From contig CALIDR010000259.1 of the NCBI GenBank assembly GCA_938022295.1, positions 1 to 9,834 on the forward strand: a stretch of DNA of 9,834 nt, given 5' to 3'. Both the position numbers and the translations under genes were made by a program. A model generated the notes under the pieces. That model was not told the origin of the DNA. It saw only the letters and a list, made by a program, of their open reading frames with translations, and searched no databases. This DNA is from an uncultured Burkholderiaceae bacterium. GTDB lineage: Bacteria > Pseudomonadota > Gammaproteobacteria > Burkholderiales > Burkholderiaceae_C. Positions 1 through 8,670 of the stretch are shown here, in pieces. Position 1 is the first letter of the stretch. Every line of letters begins with the position of its first letter.

Positions 1-14
1 GCCGCTGTCGCCAT
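1..14 (-). CDS. pilC: Start of pilC, type IV pilus inner-membrane platform protein (partial)
   Basis: Only the first codons are present. Reading leftward, an ATG at 14-12 begins Met-Ala-Thr-Ala and runs off the window edge. A clean GGAGG Shine-Dalgarno at 23-19 lies 4 bases before it. PilC is the polytopic inner-membrane protein on which the PilB and PilT motors act, and its gene normally follows pilB in betaproteobacteria; an N-terminus of the MATA type is common for it. The assignment rests on position, the ribosome site and this short N-terminus, since no domain is visible. The gap to the pilB stop is 97 bp, longer than a typical coupled junction. Another gene starting here cannot be excluded. 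Confidence 0.6.
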
Positions 15-87
15 CAAGCCTCCGGGATTTCCCAACGAACGGATTTCGGCACGTCGCCGCCGGCATTGAGCGCGGCCGCCGAGCGGC

Positions 88-108
88 GCCGCGCCCGGCC
101 GGGGCGGC
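88..108 (-). other. GC-rich hairpin between pilB and pilC
   Basis: Bases 88-92 pair with 104-108 and 94-95 pair with 101-102, leaving one G-G mismatch and a five-base loop. The hairpin lies just after the pilB stop on the transcribed strand. No U-run follows, so it is not a standard intrinsic terminator. It could be an mRNA-processing or attenuating structure that sets the pilB/pilC ratio, or simply a by-product of high GC. Confidence 0.25.
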
Positions 109-111
109 GGG

Positions 112-1833
<1,722 letters not shown>

Positions 1834-1842
1834 GGTCGAAAG

Positions 1843-1846
1843 CCTC
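1843..1846 (-). promoter_or_regulatory. Ribosome binding site supporting the TTG start of pilB
   Basis: GAGG on the minus strand, 9 bases before the TTG at 1833. It matters because the start codon is non-standard and no ATG or GTG is available in frame immediately upstream. Confidence 0.5.
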
Positions 1847-1870
1847 GAGGTGACGGACGGCGGTGCAAAG

Positions 1871-1876
1871 ATGATA
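1871..1876 (-). promoter_or_regulatory. Possible -10 element for pilB
   Basis: TATCAT on the minus strand matches five of six bases of TATAAT and would give a leader of about 30 bases before the TTG. No recognisable -35 lies 16-18 bases further upstream. A sigma-54 alternative was considered because TTTGCA occurs nearby, but the matching -24 GG is missing. The rest of the 127-bp gap (1834-1960) is GC-rich with only short palindromes. Confidence 0.25.
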
Positions 1877-1960
1877 GTCGGCGATCGGCGCCGCCGGGTA
1901 TCGGCCGAAGTGCGCCGCCAACGGGCAGCAGTTCACGCCGCCGGCGCGCGCCGCAGCGGC

Positions 1961-3049
1961 TCAGGAGCCGGCGAGCCCGGCGACGGCCTGCCGCGCGGCC
2001 TCGAGCCCCTGCTCGACGACGCGGCGCTTCCAGTCGTCGGTGTCGACGTAGAACGCGTCGCGCAGCCGCTGCTTGATGCTGCGGCGCAGCCCCGGATCGT
2101 CCGCCTCGGGGTGGTTCTCGAGCCACTGGTCGGCGCGCAGCGCGTCCAGCACCTCGGCGAGCGGCACGGTGCCGAACTCGAGCGCGATGGCGGTGATCTC
2201 GGCCTGCGGGCACTCCTCGGCGGCGGCGACCCACATGACGCCGGTCAGCGGCGCCGAGGTCGACGTGCCGTCGGCAGTCGACGTCACGCCGTCGCCCCAC
2301 CAGGCGCGGGCGCGGGCGAACGCCGCCGGGTCGGCGCCGCCGGCGAAGATGCGCTCGCCGTGGCCGCTGGGGCCGAGGCCGGTGTGGAGGTCGATCCAGC
2401 CGAGGCGCCGGCAGCGCCCGGCCTGCTCCTGCAGCACGTGGCGCAGCGTGACGTGGCTCCACGTCGGGTCGCGTCCGCCGTAGAACAGGCCGTCGGGGTG
2501 GTCGTGCTGGCCGGCGGTGATCGCGGCCTGCAAGGCGCGCTCGCCGTGCGCGGCGGCGTAGGCGGCGAGCGCCGCCTGCGCCTGGGGCGGCGGCGGCCAG
2601 GTCGGCGGCACGATCGCGTGGGCGAGCCGGTCGTAGCCCTCGTTCTTCGGCAGCGGGCGGCGGAAGTCGTGGAAGTTGCGGTTCAGGTCGACGTTCTCGT
2701 GCGTCGTGCGGCGCCACCACGAGAAGCCGTAGGGGTTCAGCGCGTGCAGGTACAGCACCGCGACCCCGGCGCCGTGCGCCGCGGCGTGGAAGCCGGCGTC
2801 GCCGAGCAGCGCGAGCTGGATCGCCGAGCCGCAGAAGCCCTCGACACCGTGGCAACCGCTGCTGACGATCAGGAGCGCCGCCGCGTCGGGGGCGCCGAAA
2901 CGGGCGACGTCCAGCGCCAGCGTCTCGCCGTCGCGGCCGAGCATCGGGTGCACGCGGCTGTGCACCTCGAGCCCGGCGGCCTCGGCGGCGGCGAGGAACC
3001 GGCCGCGCGCTTGCGCGTAGCTCTGCGCGAAGCAGCCGGGCGCGTCCAC
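1961..3049 (-). CDS. M14-like DUF2817 family zinc carboxypeptidase-fold protein
   Basis: This 362-residue protein matches the DUF2817 group, a branch of the zinc carboxypeptidase (M14) superfamily. The M14 active-site layout is visible: the HxxE zinc pair H67 and E70 in CHGVEG, the NR motif N123-R124 in DLNRNF that binds the substrate carboxylate in carboxypeptidases, the third zinc ligand H222 in DLHTG, and a candidate catalytic Glu E291 in ALEFG. All key residues are kept, so it is probably active. There is no signal peptide, so it is likely cytoplasmic. The start is a GTG 10 bases after the stop of the M20 hydrolase gene, with no strong ribosome site, which suggests translation coupled to that gene. 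The substrate is unknown; hydrolysis of a C-terminal amide or peptide bond, or deacylation as in aspartoacylase relatives, is inferred from family only. Confidence 0.85.
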   Translation of the reverse strand: MDAPGCFAQSYAQARGRFLAAAEAAGLEVHSRVHPMLGRDGETLALDVARFGAPDAAALLIVSSGCHGVEGFCGSAIQLALLGDAGFHAAAHGAGVAVLYLHALNPYGFSWWRRTTHENVDLNRNFHDFRRPLPKNEGYDRLAHAIVPPTWPPPPQAQAALAAYAAAHGERALQAAITAGQHDHPDGLFYGGRDPTWSHVTLRHVLQEQAGRCRRLGWIDLHTGLGPSGHGERIFAGGADPAAFARARAWWGDGVTSTADGTSTSAPLTGVMWVAAAEECPQAEITAIALEFGTVPLAEVLDALRADQWLENHPEADDPGLRRSIKQRLRDAFYVDTDDWKRRVVEQGLEAARQAVAGLAGS

Positions 3050-3059
3050 GGCGCCGTCG

Positions 3060-4280
3060 TCAGCGCGCGGGTGCTGGCCGCGGCGCGGCGAGCCACTGCT
3101 CGGCCAGCCTCACCCACAGCGTCGCGCCGAGCGGGATCAGCTCGTCGTTGAAGTCGTAGTGCGGGTTGTGCAGCGTGCACGGGCCCAGGCCGTGCACGTG
3201 GTCGGCGTAGGCTTCGCGGTGCGAGCCGTCGCCGTTGCCGATCACGAAGTAGGCGCCGGGCTTCTCGAGCAGGAAGTAGCTGAAGTCCTCGGCGCCCATC
3301 GTCGGCTCGAACTCGAGCGTGTTCTCGGGCCCGACGACGTCGCGCATCACGCCGCGCACGAAGTCGGCCTCGGCCTTGTGGTTGATCGTCGGCGGGTAGT
3401 TGCGGCGGAACTCGAAGCGGCACTCGGCGCCGAAGGCGGCGCAGGTGTGCCCGGCGATCTCCTTCATCCGCCGCTCGATCAGGTCGAGCACCTCCAGCGT
3501 GAACGTGCGCACCGTGCCTTGGATCTCGCAGCTGTCGGGCACGACGTTGGTCGCCTCGCCGGCGTGGATCATCGTCACGGAGATCACGGCGGCGTCGGTC
3601 GGCTTCTTGTTGCGCGTGACGATGGTCTGGAACGCCTGCACCATCTGGCACGCCACCGGCACCGGGTCGACGCCGTTGTGCGGCAGCGCGGCGTGCGCGC
3701 CGCGGCCGGTGATGGTGATGCGGAACTCGTTGCTCGAGGCCATCGCCGGGCCGTCGCACACCGCGAACTGGCCCACCCGCATGCCGGGCCAGTTGTGCAT
3801 CCCGAACACGGCCTCCATCGCAAACCGGTCGAAGATCCCGTCCTTGATCATCTCGCGCGCGCCGCCGCCGCCTTCCTCGGCCGGCTGGAAGATGAGATAC
3901 ACGGTGCCGTCGAAGTTGCGGTGCCGCGCGAGGTGGCGCGCGGCGGCCAGCAGCATCGCGGTGTGGCCGTCGTGGCCGCAGGCGTGCATCTTGCCGGGGT
4001 GGCGGCTCGCGTGGGCGAACGTGTTGTGCTCCGTCATCGGCAGCGCGTCGATGTCGGCGCGCAGCCCCACGGCGCGGTTCGACGTGCCGTTCTTCACGAT
4101 GCCGACGACGCCCGTGGTGCCGAGGCCGCGGTGGACCGGGATGCCCCACTCCGTGAGCGCCTCCGCGATCACGTCGGCGGTGCGCCGCTCCTCGAAGCAC
4201 AGTTCGGGATGGGCGTGGATGTCGCGCCGGATCGCGGTGATCGCCGCGGCGTCGGCGAGGATCGATTCGATGATCTGCAT
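3060..4280 (-). CDS. M20-family amidohydrolase (hippurate hydrolase / aminoacylase type)
   Basis: This 406-residue protein belongs to the M20D aminoacylase/hippurate hydrolase/IAA-amino-acid hydrolase family: cytoplasmic dinuclear-metal enzymes that cleave N-acyl or N-aroyl amino acids to an acid plus an amino acid. The motifs occur in family order: HACGHDGH at 99-106 with metal ligands C101 and H103, PAEEGGGG with E135 and catalytic-site E136, MHNWPG with H162, the dimerisation-domain GRGAHAALP, TMGAEDF, and the C-terminal LHNPHYDF with H371 and H374. Length is standard and no signal peptide is present. The ATG at 4280 follows AGGAGA with a 7-base spacer. It is first in an operon with the M14-like gene. 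The acyl group accepted cannot be read from sequence, so no gene symbol is given; hipO-type activity is one option. Confidence 0.92.
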   Translation of the reverse strand: MQIIESILADAAAITAIRRDIHAHPELCFEERRTADVIAEALTEWGIPVHRGLGTTGVVGIVKNGTSNRAVGLRADIDALPMTEHNTFAHASRHPGKMHACGHDGHTAMLLAAARHLARHRNFDGTVYLIFQPAEEGGGGAREMIKDGIFDRFAMEAVFGMHNWPGMRVGQFAVCDGPAMASSNEFRITITGRGAHAALPHNGVDPVPVACQMVQAFQTIVTRNKKPTDAAVISVTMIHAGEATNVVPDSCEIQGTVRTFTLEVLDLIERRMKEIAGHTCAAFGAECRFEFRRNYPPTINHKAEADFVRGVMRDVVGPENTLEFEPTMGAEDFSYFLLEKPGAYFVIGNGDGSHREAYADHVHGLGPCTLHNPHYDFNDELIPLGATLWVRLAEQWLAAPRPAPAR

Positions 4281-4287
4281 GGCTCGG

Positions 4288-4293
4288 TCTCCT
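4288..4293 (-). promoter_or_regulatory. Ribosome binding site of the M20 hydrolase gene
   Basis: AGGAGA on the minus strand, 7 bases before the ATG at 4280. It is a near-consensus site and fixes the start. Confidence 0.75.
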
Positions 4294-4301
4294 GGGCGTC
4301 G

Positions 4302-4307
4302 ATATTA
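4302..4307 (-). promoter_or_regulatory. Possible -10 element for the M20/M14 operon
   Basis: TAATAT on the minus strand is the only AT-rich hexamer in the 113-bp divergent gap. It would place the transcription start about 15 bases before the ATG. The expected -35 position has only a poor match (TCGCTG), so this is tentative. Confidence 0.3.
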
Positions 4308-4361
4308 CGCGGCGCGCCCGCGGGCAGCGACCCCGCGCCGGCGAAGCCCCACGCCCCGGCC

Positions 4362-4367
4362 TACACT
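4362..4367 (+). promoter_or_regulatory. Possible -10 element for the plus-strand operon
   Basis: TACACT matches TATAAT at four of six positions and lies 26 bases before the ATG at 4394. No clear -35 is seen 17 bases upstream. The divergent gap must hold a promoter for this operon, and this is the best candidate in it. Confidence 0.25.
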
Positions 4368-4393
4368 GCGCAGGAACGCCTTCGGAACCTCGG

Positions 4394-4963
4394 ATGAACG
4401 CTCCGATCGACCGCCCGCAGCCGCGCCTGGGCGACCAGTGGCAGTTCTCGACCCGCATCGTCGGCGGCGCGGCGCCGCTCGTGCTCGACCACATGGTGCG
4501 CGAACTGCGCCCCGACGGCGGCTTCGTCGTCGGCGTGCGCAAGGCCGGCACCGCCGAGCCCTGGCTCGTGCAGGAGTTCGACGCCGACTTCAACCGCGTC
4601 GCCCGCGAGCTGCTGCCCGGCGACTCGATGCGCTACCGCCCGGCATTCCCGCTGTTCCGCTTCCCGCTGCGCCCGGGGCTGCGCTGGACGCTCGACGTGG
4701 AGCAGCGCCAGGACAGCGAGCCCGGCCACCGCTTCGTGCACGTCGACGCGCGCGTCGTCGGCCCCGAGACCGTCGAGGTGCCGGCCGGGCGCTTCGACGC
4801 CTGGCGCATCGAGGCGCGCCACCGCGCCGGCGACGTCGGCATCGACACCGTCTACTGGTACGCGCCGCGCGCCAAGCGCTCGGTGCGCGGCGTCGAGACG
4901 AGCCGCTCGCCGCGCGGCACGAGCGAGCTGATCTACGAGCTGCAGTCGCTGCGCCTGCTGTGA
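4394..4963 (+). CDS. Uncharacterised beta-rich protein, 189 aa
   Basis: I cannot assign a family with certainty. The protein has no signal peptide or membrane segment. It is rich in short alternating beta-type segments with regularly placed aromatic residues (DQWQF, RWTL, AWRIEA, VYWYAP). The C-terminal part (about 128-183), with VPAGRFDAWRIEA, then VYWYAPRAKRSVR, then ELIYEL, resembles the pattern of DUF3108/TapB-like beta-sheet proteins, in which the VPAG-F-AW and YWYAP motifs recur; that likeness is from memory. The start is an ATG with a partial site, GGAA, six bases before it. Its stop codon overlaps the GTG start of the molybdopterin oxidoreductase (GTGA), so the two are probably made together and this protein may act with, or help mature, that enzyme. 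That role is inference only. Confidence 0.75.
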   Translation: MNAPIDRPQPRLGDQWQFSTRIVGGAAPLVLDHMVRELRPDGGFVVGVRKAGTAEPWLVQEFDADFNRVARELLPGDSMRYRPAFPLFRFPLRPGLRWTLDVEQRQDSEPGHRFVHVDARVVGPETVEVPAGRFDAWRIEARHRAGDVGIDTVYWYAPRAKRSVRGVETSRSPRGTSELIYELQSLRLL

Positions 4964-7041
4964 CGAGCCACGCCACCTCCGCGGTGCGTGTCGTGCGCGG
5001 CGCCTGCCCGCACGACTGCCCCGACACCTGCGCGCTGCGCGTGACGGTCGAGGGCGGCCGCGCGGTGCGCGTGCAGGGCGACCCCGACCACCCGCCCACC
5101 GCCGGCGTCCTTTGCACCAAGGTGAGCCGCTACACCGAGCGCACGTACCACCCCGAGCGCCTGCTGCGCCCGCTCAAGCGCGTCGGCCGCAAGGGCGAGG
5201 GGCGCTTCGAGCCGGTGTCGTGGGACGAGGCGCTCGCCACCGTCGCGGTGCGGCTGAAGGCCGTCGCCGCGCGCGACCCGCAGGCGATCGTGCCCTACAG
5301 CTACGCCGGCACGATGGGGCTGCTGCAGGGCGAGGCGATGGCCGGGCGCTTCTTCCACCGCCTCGGTGCCAGCCGGCTCGACCGCACGATATGCGCCTCC
5401 GCCGGCGGTGAGGCGCTCGCCGCCACGTACGGCGGCAAGGTCGGCATGCACGTGCGCTTCTTCGCGCGCTCCAAGCTGATCGTGATCTGGGGCAGCCACA
5501 GCATCGCGTCGAACCTGCACTTCTGGACGCTCGCGCAGCAGGCCAAGCGCGACGGCGCCAAGCTGTGGTGCATCGACCCGCGGCGCACCGAGACCGCCGA
5601 CAAGTGCCACCGCCACCTCGCGGTCCGCCCCGGCACCGACGGCGCGCTGGCGCTCGCGCTGATGCACGAGCTGGTCGTGCACGGCTGGGTCGACCGCGAC
5701 TACGTCGAGCGCCACGTCGACGGCTTCGAGCCGCTGCGCGAGCGCGCGCTGGCGTGGCCGCCCGAGCGCGCCGCCGCCGTGTGCGGCGTGCCGGCCGACG
5801 CGATCCGCGAGCTCGCGCGCGACTACGGCACGACGAAGCCGGCGGCGATCCGCCTGAACTACGGCATGCAGCGCGTGCACGGGGGCGGCAACGCGGTGCG
5901 GCTCGTCGCGCTGCTGCCGTGCCTCGTCGGCGCCTGGCGCGACCCGGCGGGCGGCCTGCTGCTGTCGAGCTCGGGCTGGGCTGCGCCGTTCCGCGACGAC
6001 GCCGCGCTGCAGCGCCCCGACCTGCTGGACGGCCGCCGCCCGCGCGTCGTCAACATGAGCACGATCGGCGACGCCCTGCTGCACCCCGGCGGCGGTGCGT
6101 TCGGCCCGCGCATCGAGGCGCTCGTCGTCTATAACAGCAATCCGGTGGCGGTGGCGCCCGATTCGCGCCGGGTCGTCGCCGGCTTCGCGCGCGAGGACCT
6201 CTTCACCGTCGTGCTGGAGCAGTTCCGCACCGACACCGCCGACTTCGCCGACGTCGTGCTGCCGGCCACGACGCAGCTCGAGCACCTGGACGTGCACACG
6301 AGCTACGGCCACACCGACGTGCTGCTCAACGAGCCGGCGATCGCGCCGCTCGGCGAGGCCAAGCCGAACACGCAGATCTTCTGCGAGCTCGCGGCGCGCA
6401 TGGGCTTCGACGACCCGTGTTTCGCCGACGACGACGAGGCGCTGCTGCGCCAGGCGCTCAAGGGCGTCGACCTGGCCACGCTGCGCGAGCGCGGCTGGGC
6501 GAGCCTGCCGCTGCCCGAGGCGCCGTTCGCCGAAGGGGGCTTCCCGACCCCGGGCGGCAAGGCTGTCGTCGACGCGCCCGGGCTCGGCGTGCCCGATTTC
6601 GTGCCGAACCGCGAGTGTGCCGAGACCGACCCGGCGCTGGCGGCCCGGTATCCGCTGGCGATGATCTCGCCGCCGGCGCGCCACTTCCTGAACTCGACGT
6701 TCGTCAACGTCGCCAGCCTGCGCGCGATCGAGGGCGAGCCGACGCTCGAGATCCACCCCGACGACGCCGCGCCGCGCGGCATCGCCGGCGGCGACACGGT
6801 GCGCGTGTTCAACGACCGCGGCGTCCACCGCTGCCGCGCCGACGTGACGACGCGTGCGCGCCCCGGCGTGATCGTCGGGCTCGGCATCTGGTGGCGCAAG
6901 TTCGGCGTCGACGGCACCAACGTCAACGAGCTGACGAGCCAGCGGCTGACCGACCTCGGCCGTGCGCCGACGTTCTACGACTGCCTGGTCGAGGTCGAGC
7001 GGGAGGCTGCGGCGCGCGACGTCCGCTCCGCCGCGGCGTGA
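4960..7041 (+). CDS. Molybdopterin-dependent oxidoreductase, 4Fe-4S, cytoplasmic
   Basis: This 693-residue protein belongs to the DMSO reductase/formate dehydrogenase superfamily (COG0243). The N-terminus has a 4Fe-4S site C16, C20, C24 (ACPHDCPDTC) and C52 (VLCTK). Within TICASAGG, C145 lies where NapA and formate dehydrogenases carry the Cys or SeCys ligand to molybdenum, so a Cys-ligated Mo-bis-MGD enzyme is likely. Later segments fit the cofactor domains: VIWGSHSIASN, WCIDPRRTETADKC, VVYNSNPVAVAPD, and the C-terminal domain with LEIHPDDAAPRGI. There is no twin-arginine signal, so it is cytoplasmic. The start chosen is the GTG overlapping the previous stop (GTGA); GTGs at 4984 and 4993 are alternatives that still keep the cluster. 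It ends in a second GTGA overlap with the peptidase gene. Family level is firm; the substrate and electron partner are unknown. Confidence 0.93.
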   Translation: MTSHATSAVRVVRGACPHDCPDTCALRVTVEGGRAVRVQGDPDHPPTAGVLCTKVSRYTERTYHPERLLRPLKRVGRKGEGRFEPVSWDEALATVAVRLKAVAARDPQAIVPYSYAGTMGLLQGEAMAGRFFHRLGASRLDRTICASAGGEALAATYGGKVGMHVRFFARSKLIVIWGSHSIASNLHFWTLAQQAKRDGAKLWCIDPRRTETADKCHRHLAVRPGTDGALALALMHELVVHGWVDRDYVERHVDGFEPLRERALAWPPERAAAVCGVPADAIRELARDYGTTKPAAIRLNYGMQRVHGGGNAVRLVALLPCLVGAWRDPAGGLLLSSSGWAAPFRDDAALQRPDLLDGRRPRVVNMSTIGDALLHPGGGAFGPRIEALVVYNSNPVAVAPDSRRVVAGFAREDLFTVVLEQFRTDTADFADVVLPATTQLEHLDVHTSYGHTDVLLNEPAIAPLGEAKPNTQIFCELAARMGFDDPCFADDDEALLRQALKGVDLATLRERGWASLPLPEAPFAEGGFPTPGGKAVVDAPGLGVPDFVPNRECAETDPALAARYPLAMISPPARHFLNSTFVNVASLRAIEGEPTLEIHPDDAAPRGIAGGDTVRVFNDRGVHRCRADVTTRARPGVIVGLGIWWRKFGVDGTNVNELTSQRLTDLGRAPTFYDCLVEVEREAAARDVRSAAA

Positions 7042-8135
7042 AGCGCGCGGCGAAGGTCGCGGCGGTGGCGGCGCTCGGGCTGGTCGGCACCGCGGCGCTC
7101 GCGGTCGCCGCGGCGTGCCTGGCCGCCGGCTGCAGCGGCGGGGCCGGCTACCTCGCGCAGTCGGTCGGCGGGCACCTGGATCTGATGCAGCGCGCGCGGC
7201 CGGTGCCGGCGTGGCTCGCCGACGACGCAACCCCCGCGGCGCTGCGCGCGCGGCTCGAGCTCAGCCAGCGCATCCGCGAATTCGCGGTCGCCGAGCTGCG
7301 CCTGCCCGACGGCGCGAGCTACCGCCGCTACGCCGACCTGGCGCGCCCGGCCGCAGTGTGGAACGTCGTCGCCGCGCCCGAGCTGTCGCTCGAACTGAAG
7401 AACTGGTGCTTTCCGGTCGTCGGCTGCGTCGGCTACCGCGGCTACTACGACCGCGCGGCGGCCGACGCGCTCGCGGCCCAGCTGCGAGACGAAGGCTGGG
7501 AAGTCGCCGTCTACCCGGTGCCGGCGTACTCGACGCTCGGCAAGCTGGAGTGGGCGGGCGGCGACCCGCTGCTCTCGACGTTCATCCACTGGCCCGAGGG
7601 CGAGCTGGCACGGCTGATCTTCCACGAGCTCGCGCACCAGGTCGTCTACGTGAAGGGCGACACGACGTTCAACGAGTCGTTCGCCACCGCCGTCGAGCGC
7701 ATCGGCGGCCGGCGCTGGCTCGACACCCGCGCCGGCGCCGCCGCGCGGGACGAATACGCGCGCTTCGACGCCCGCCGGCGCGACTTCCGCGCGCTGACGC
7801 TCGCCGCGCGGCGCGAGCTCGAGGCGATCTACGCCGGCGACGGCTCCGCCGACGCCAAGCGCGCCGCCAAGGCGCAGGCGATGGCGCGTCTGCGCGCCGA
7901 GCACGAGCGGCTCAGGCGCGAGGCGTGGGACGGCTTCGCCGGCTACGATGCGTGGGTCGAACGCGCGAACAATGCCGCGCTCGGCGTGCAGGCGGCGTAC
8001 ACCGATCTCGTGCCGGGGTTCGAGCGCCTGTTCGCCGCGTGCGGCGGCGACTTCGACTGCTTCTACGACCGGGTGCGCGCGCTGGCGCGCTTGCCCAGGG
8101 AAGAGCGGCACGCGACACTGCGCGCCGAGCATTGA
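7038..8135 (+). CDS. Predicted zinc aminopeptidase, lipoprotein (COG4324 family)
   Basis: This 365-residue protein fits the predicted aminopeptidase family COG4324 (Pfam Aminopep). It carries HELAH at 196-200 and a downstream Glu, E213 in FNESFA, as the likely third zinc ligand; FIHWPEGELARLIFHELAHQ and the segment YPVPAYSTLGKL are characteristic. The N-terminus is a lipoprotein signal: KRAAK, a hydrophobic run of about 20 residues, then the lipobox LAAGC with C32 as the lipidated residue, so the enzyme should be membrane-anchored on the periplasmic side. The Ala-rich charged stretch at about 255-300 is probably helical. The start is a GTG overlapping the stop of the oxidoreductase gene (GTGA), indicating translational coupling. 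Peptidase activity is predicted for the family from its motif rather than well established, and the substrate is unknown. Confidence 0.88.
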   Translation: MKRAAKVAAVAALGLVGTAALAVAAACLAAGCSGGAGYLAQSVGGHLDLMQRARPVPAWLADDATPAALRARLELSQRIREFAVAELRLPDGASYRRYADLARPAAVWNVVAAPELSLELKNWCFPVVGCVGYRGYYDRAAADALAAQLRDEGWEVAVYPVPAYSTLGKLEWAGGDPLLSTFIHWPEGELARLIFHELAHQVVYVKGDTTFNESFATAVERIGGRRWLDTRAGAAARDEYARFDARRRDFRALTLAARRELEAIYAGDGSADAKRAAKAQAMARLRAEHERLRREAWDGFAGYDAWVERANNAALGVQAAYTDLVPGFERLFAACGGDFDCFYDRVRALARLPREERHATLRAEH

Positions 8136-8140
8136 GGGGA
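8134..8140 (+). promoter_or_regulatory. Ribosome binding site of the PHA-system gene
   Basis: GAGGGGA, overlapping the stop of the peptidase gene and 8 bases before the GTG at 8149. It identifies that GTG as the start rather than codons further upstream in the same open frame. Confidence 0.7.
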
Positions 8141-8148
8141 ATCACGAC

Positions 8149-8553
8149 GTGTCCGAGATCCGCATCCACCGCGAGCACGACCTGGGCCTGGCGAAGGCGC
8201 GCGAGATCGCCTGGCGCTGGGCCGAGGAGGCCGAGCAGAAGTTCGGCATGGCGTGCACCGTGATCGAAGGCGAGTTCGGCGACACCGTCGAGTTCACGCG
8301 CAGCGGCGTACACGGTCAGCTGATCGTCGCCCCCGACCACTTCGACCTGCAGGCCAAGCTCGGCTTCCTGCTCGGCGCGTTCAGCAAGACGATCGAGACG
8401 CAGATCCTGAAGAACCTGGACGACCTGCTCGGCCGGGGCGAGGCCGAGAAGCACGCCGCCGATGCCGCCGCGGCGCGCAAGGGCAACACGGCGACCAAGT
8501 CGAACAACAGCAAGGTCGCGGCGAAGAAGAGCGCGCCGCGCCGCAAGGCCTGA
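8149..8553 (+). CDS. Polyhydroxyalkanoic acid system family protein with basic C-terminal tail
   Basis: This 134-residue protein matches the PHA_gran_rgn family (polyhydroxyalkanoic acid system protein, Pfam PF09650), small proteins linked to PHA granules in proteobacteria. The family core is residues 1-94: the start IRIHREHDLGLAKAREIA, a middle strand pair (GDTVEFTRSGVHGQLIV), and the end LGAFSKTIETQI. Residues about 97-134 form a tail outside this core, rich in Ala, Lys and Arg (ten Lys/Arg against one acidic residue from 101 on), similar in style to the histone-like tail of phasin PhaF. The gene starts 13 bases after the peptidase stop and is probably the last in the operon. It is cytoplasmic or granule-bound. 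The exact role in PHA metabolism is not known; DNA or nucleoid binding by the tail is inference. Confidence 0.85.
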   Translation: MSEIRIHREHDLGLAKAREIAWRWAEEAEQKFGMACTVIEGEFGDTVEFTRSGVHGQLIVAPDHFDLQAKLGFLLGAFSKTIETQILKNLDDLLGRGEAEKHAADAAAARKGNTATKSNNSKVAAKKSAPRRKA

Positions 8554-8670
8554 CATTGCCTGCCCCAAACACAGCTGCGCACGGCGTCGGGCCTTGGCTT
8601 CTTCAGGCTTTGGATCAGGTGTCGATGTATCACCGCATCACCTGCGCCCTGGACGGGCCCCGGCCGGCGC

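Noticed and set aside
1864..1880. Sigma-54 promoter before pilB (TTTGCA)
   Set aside because: The -24 GG element is missing at the required spacing.
1942..1969. Palindromes CGGCGCGCGCCG and GGCTCAGGAGCC near the DUF2817 stop as a terminator
   Set aside because: They lack usable loops and a U-run, so termination is not supported.
4316..4325. Palindrome GCCCGCGGGC in the divergent gap as an operator
   Set aside because: Ten-base GC palindromes are common in this sequence, and no second copy or regulator gene is nearby.
3400..4959. In-frame upstream extension of the molybdopterin oxidoreductase to a much longer protein
   Set aside because: The upstream part overlaps the M20 gene and the 189-aa gene and reads as shadow sequence. 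The family's 4Fe-4S motif normally lies near the N-terminus, which fits the GTG at 4960.
4933..7230. Minus-strand open frame of 765 codons opposite the molybdopterin oxidoreductase
   Set aside because: It is low-complexity Arg/Ala-rich translation antisense to a gene with clear motifs; long antisense frames are expected at this GC content.
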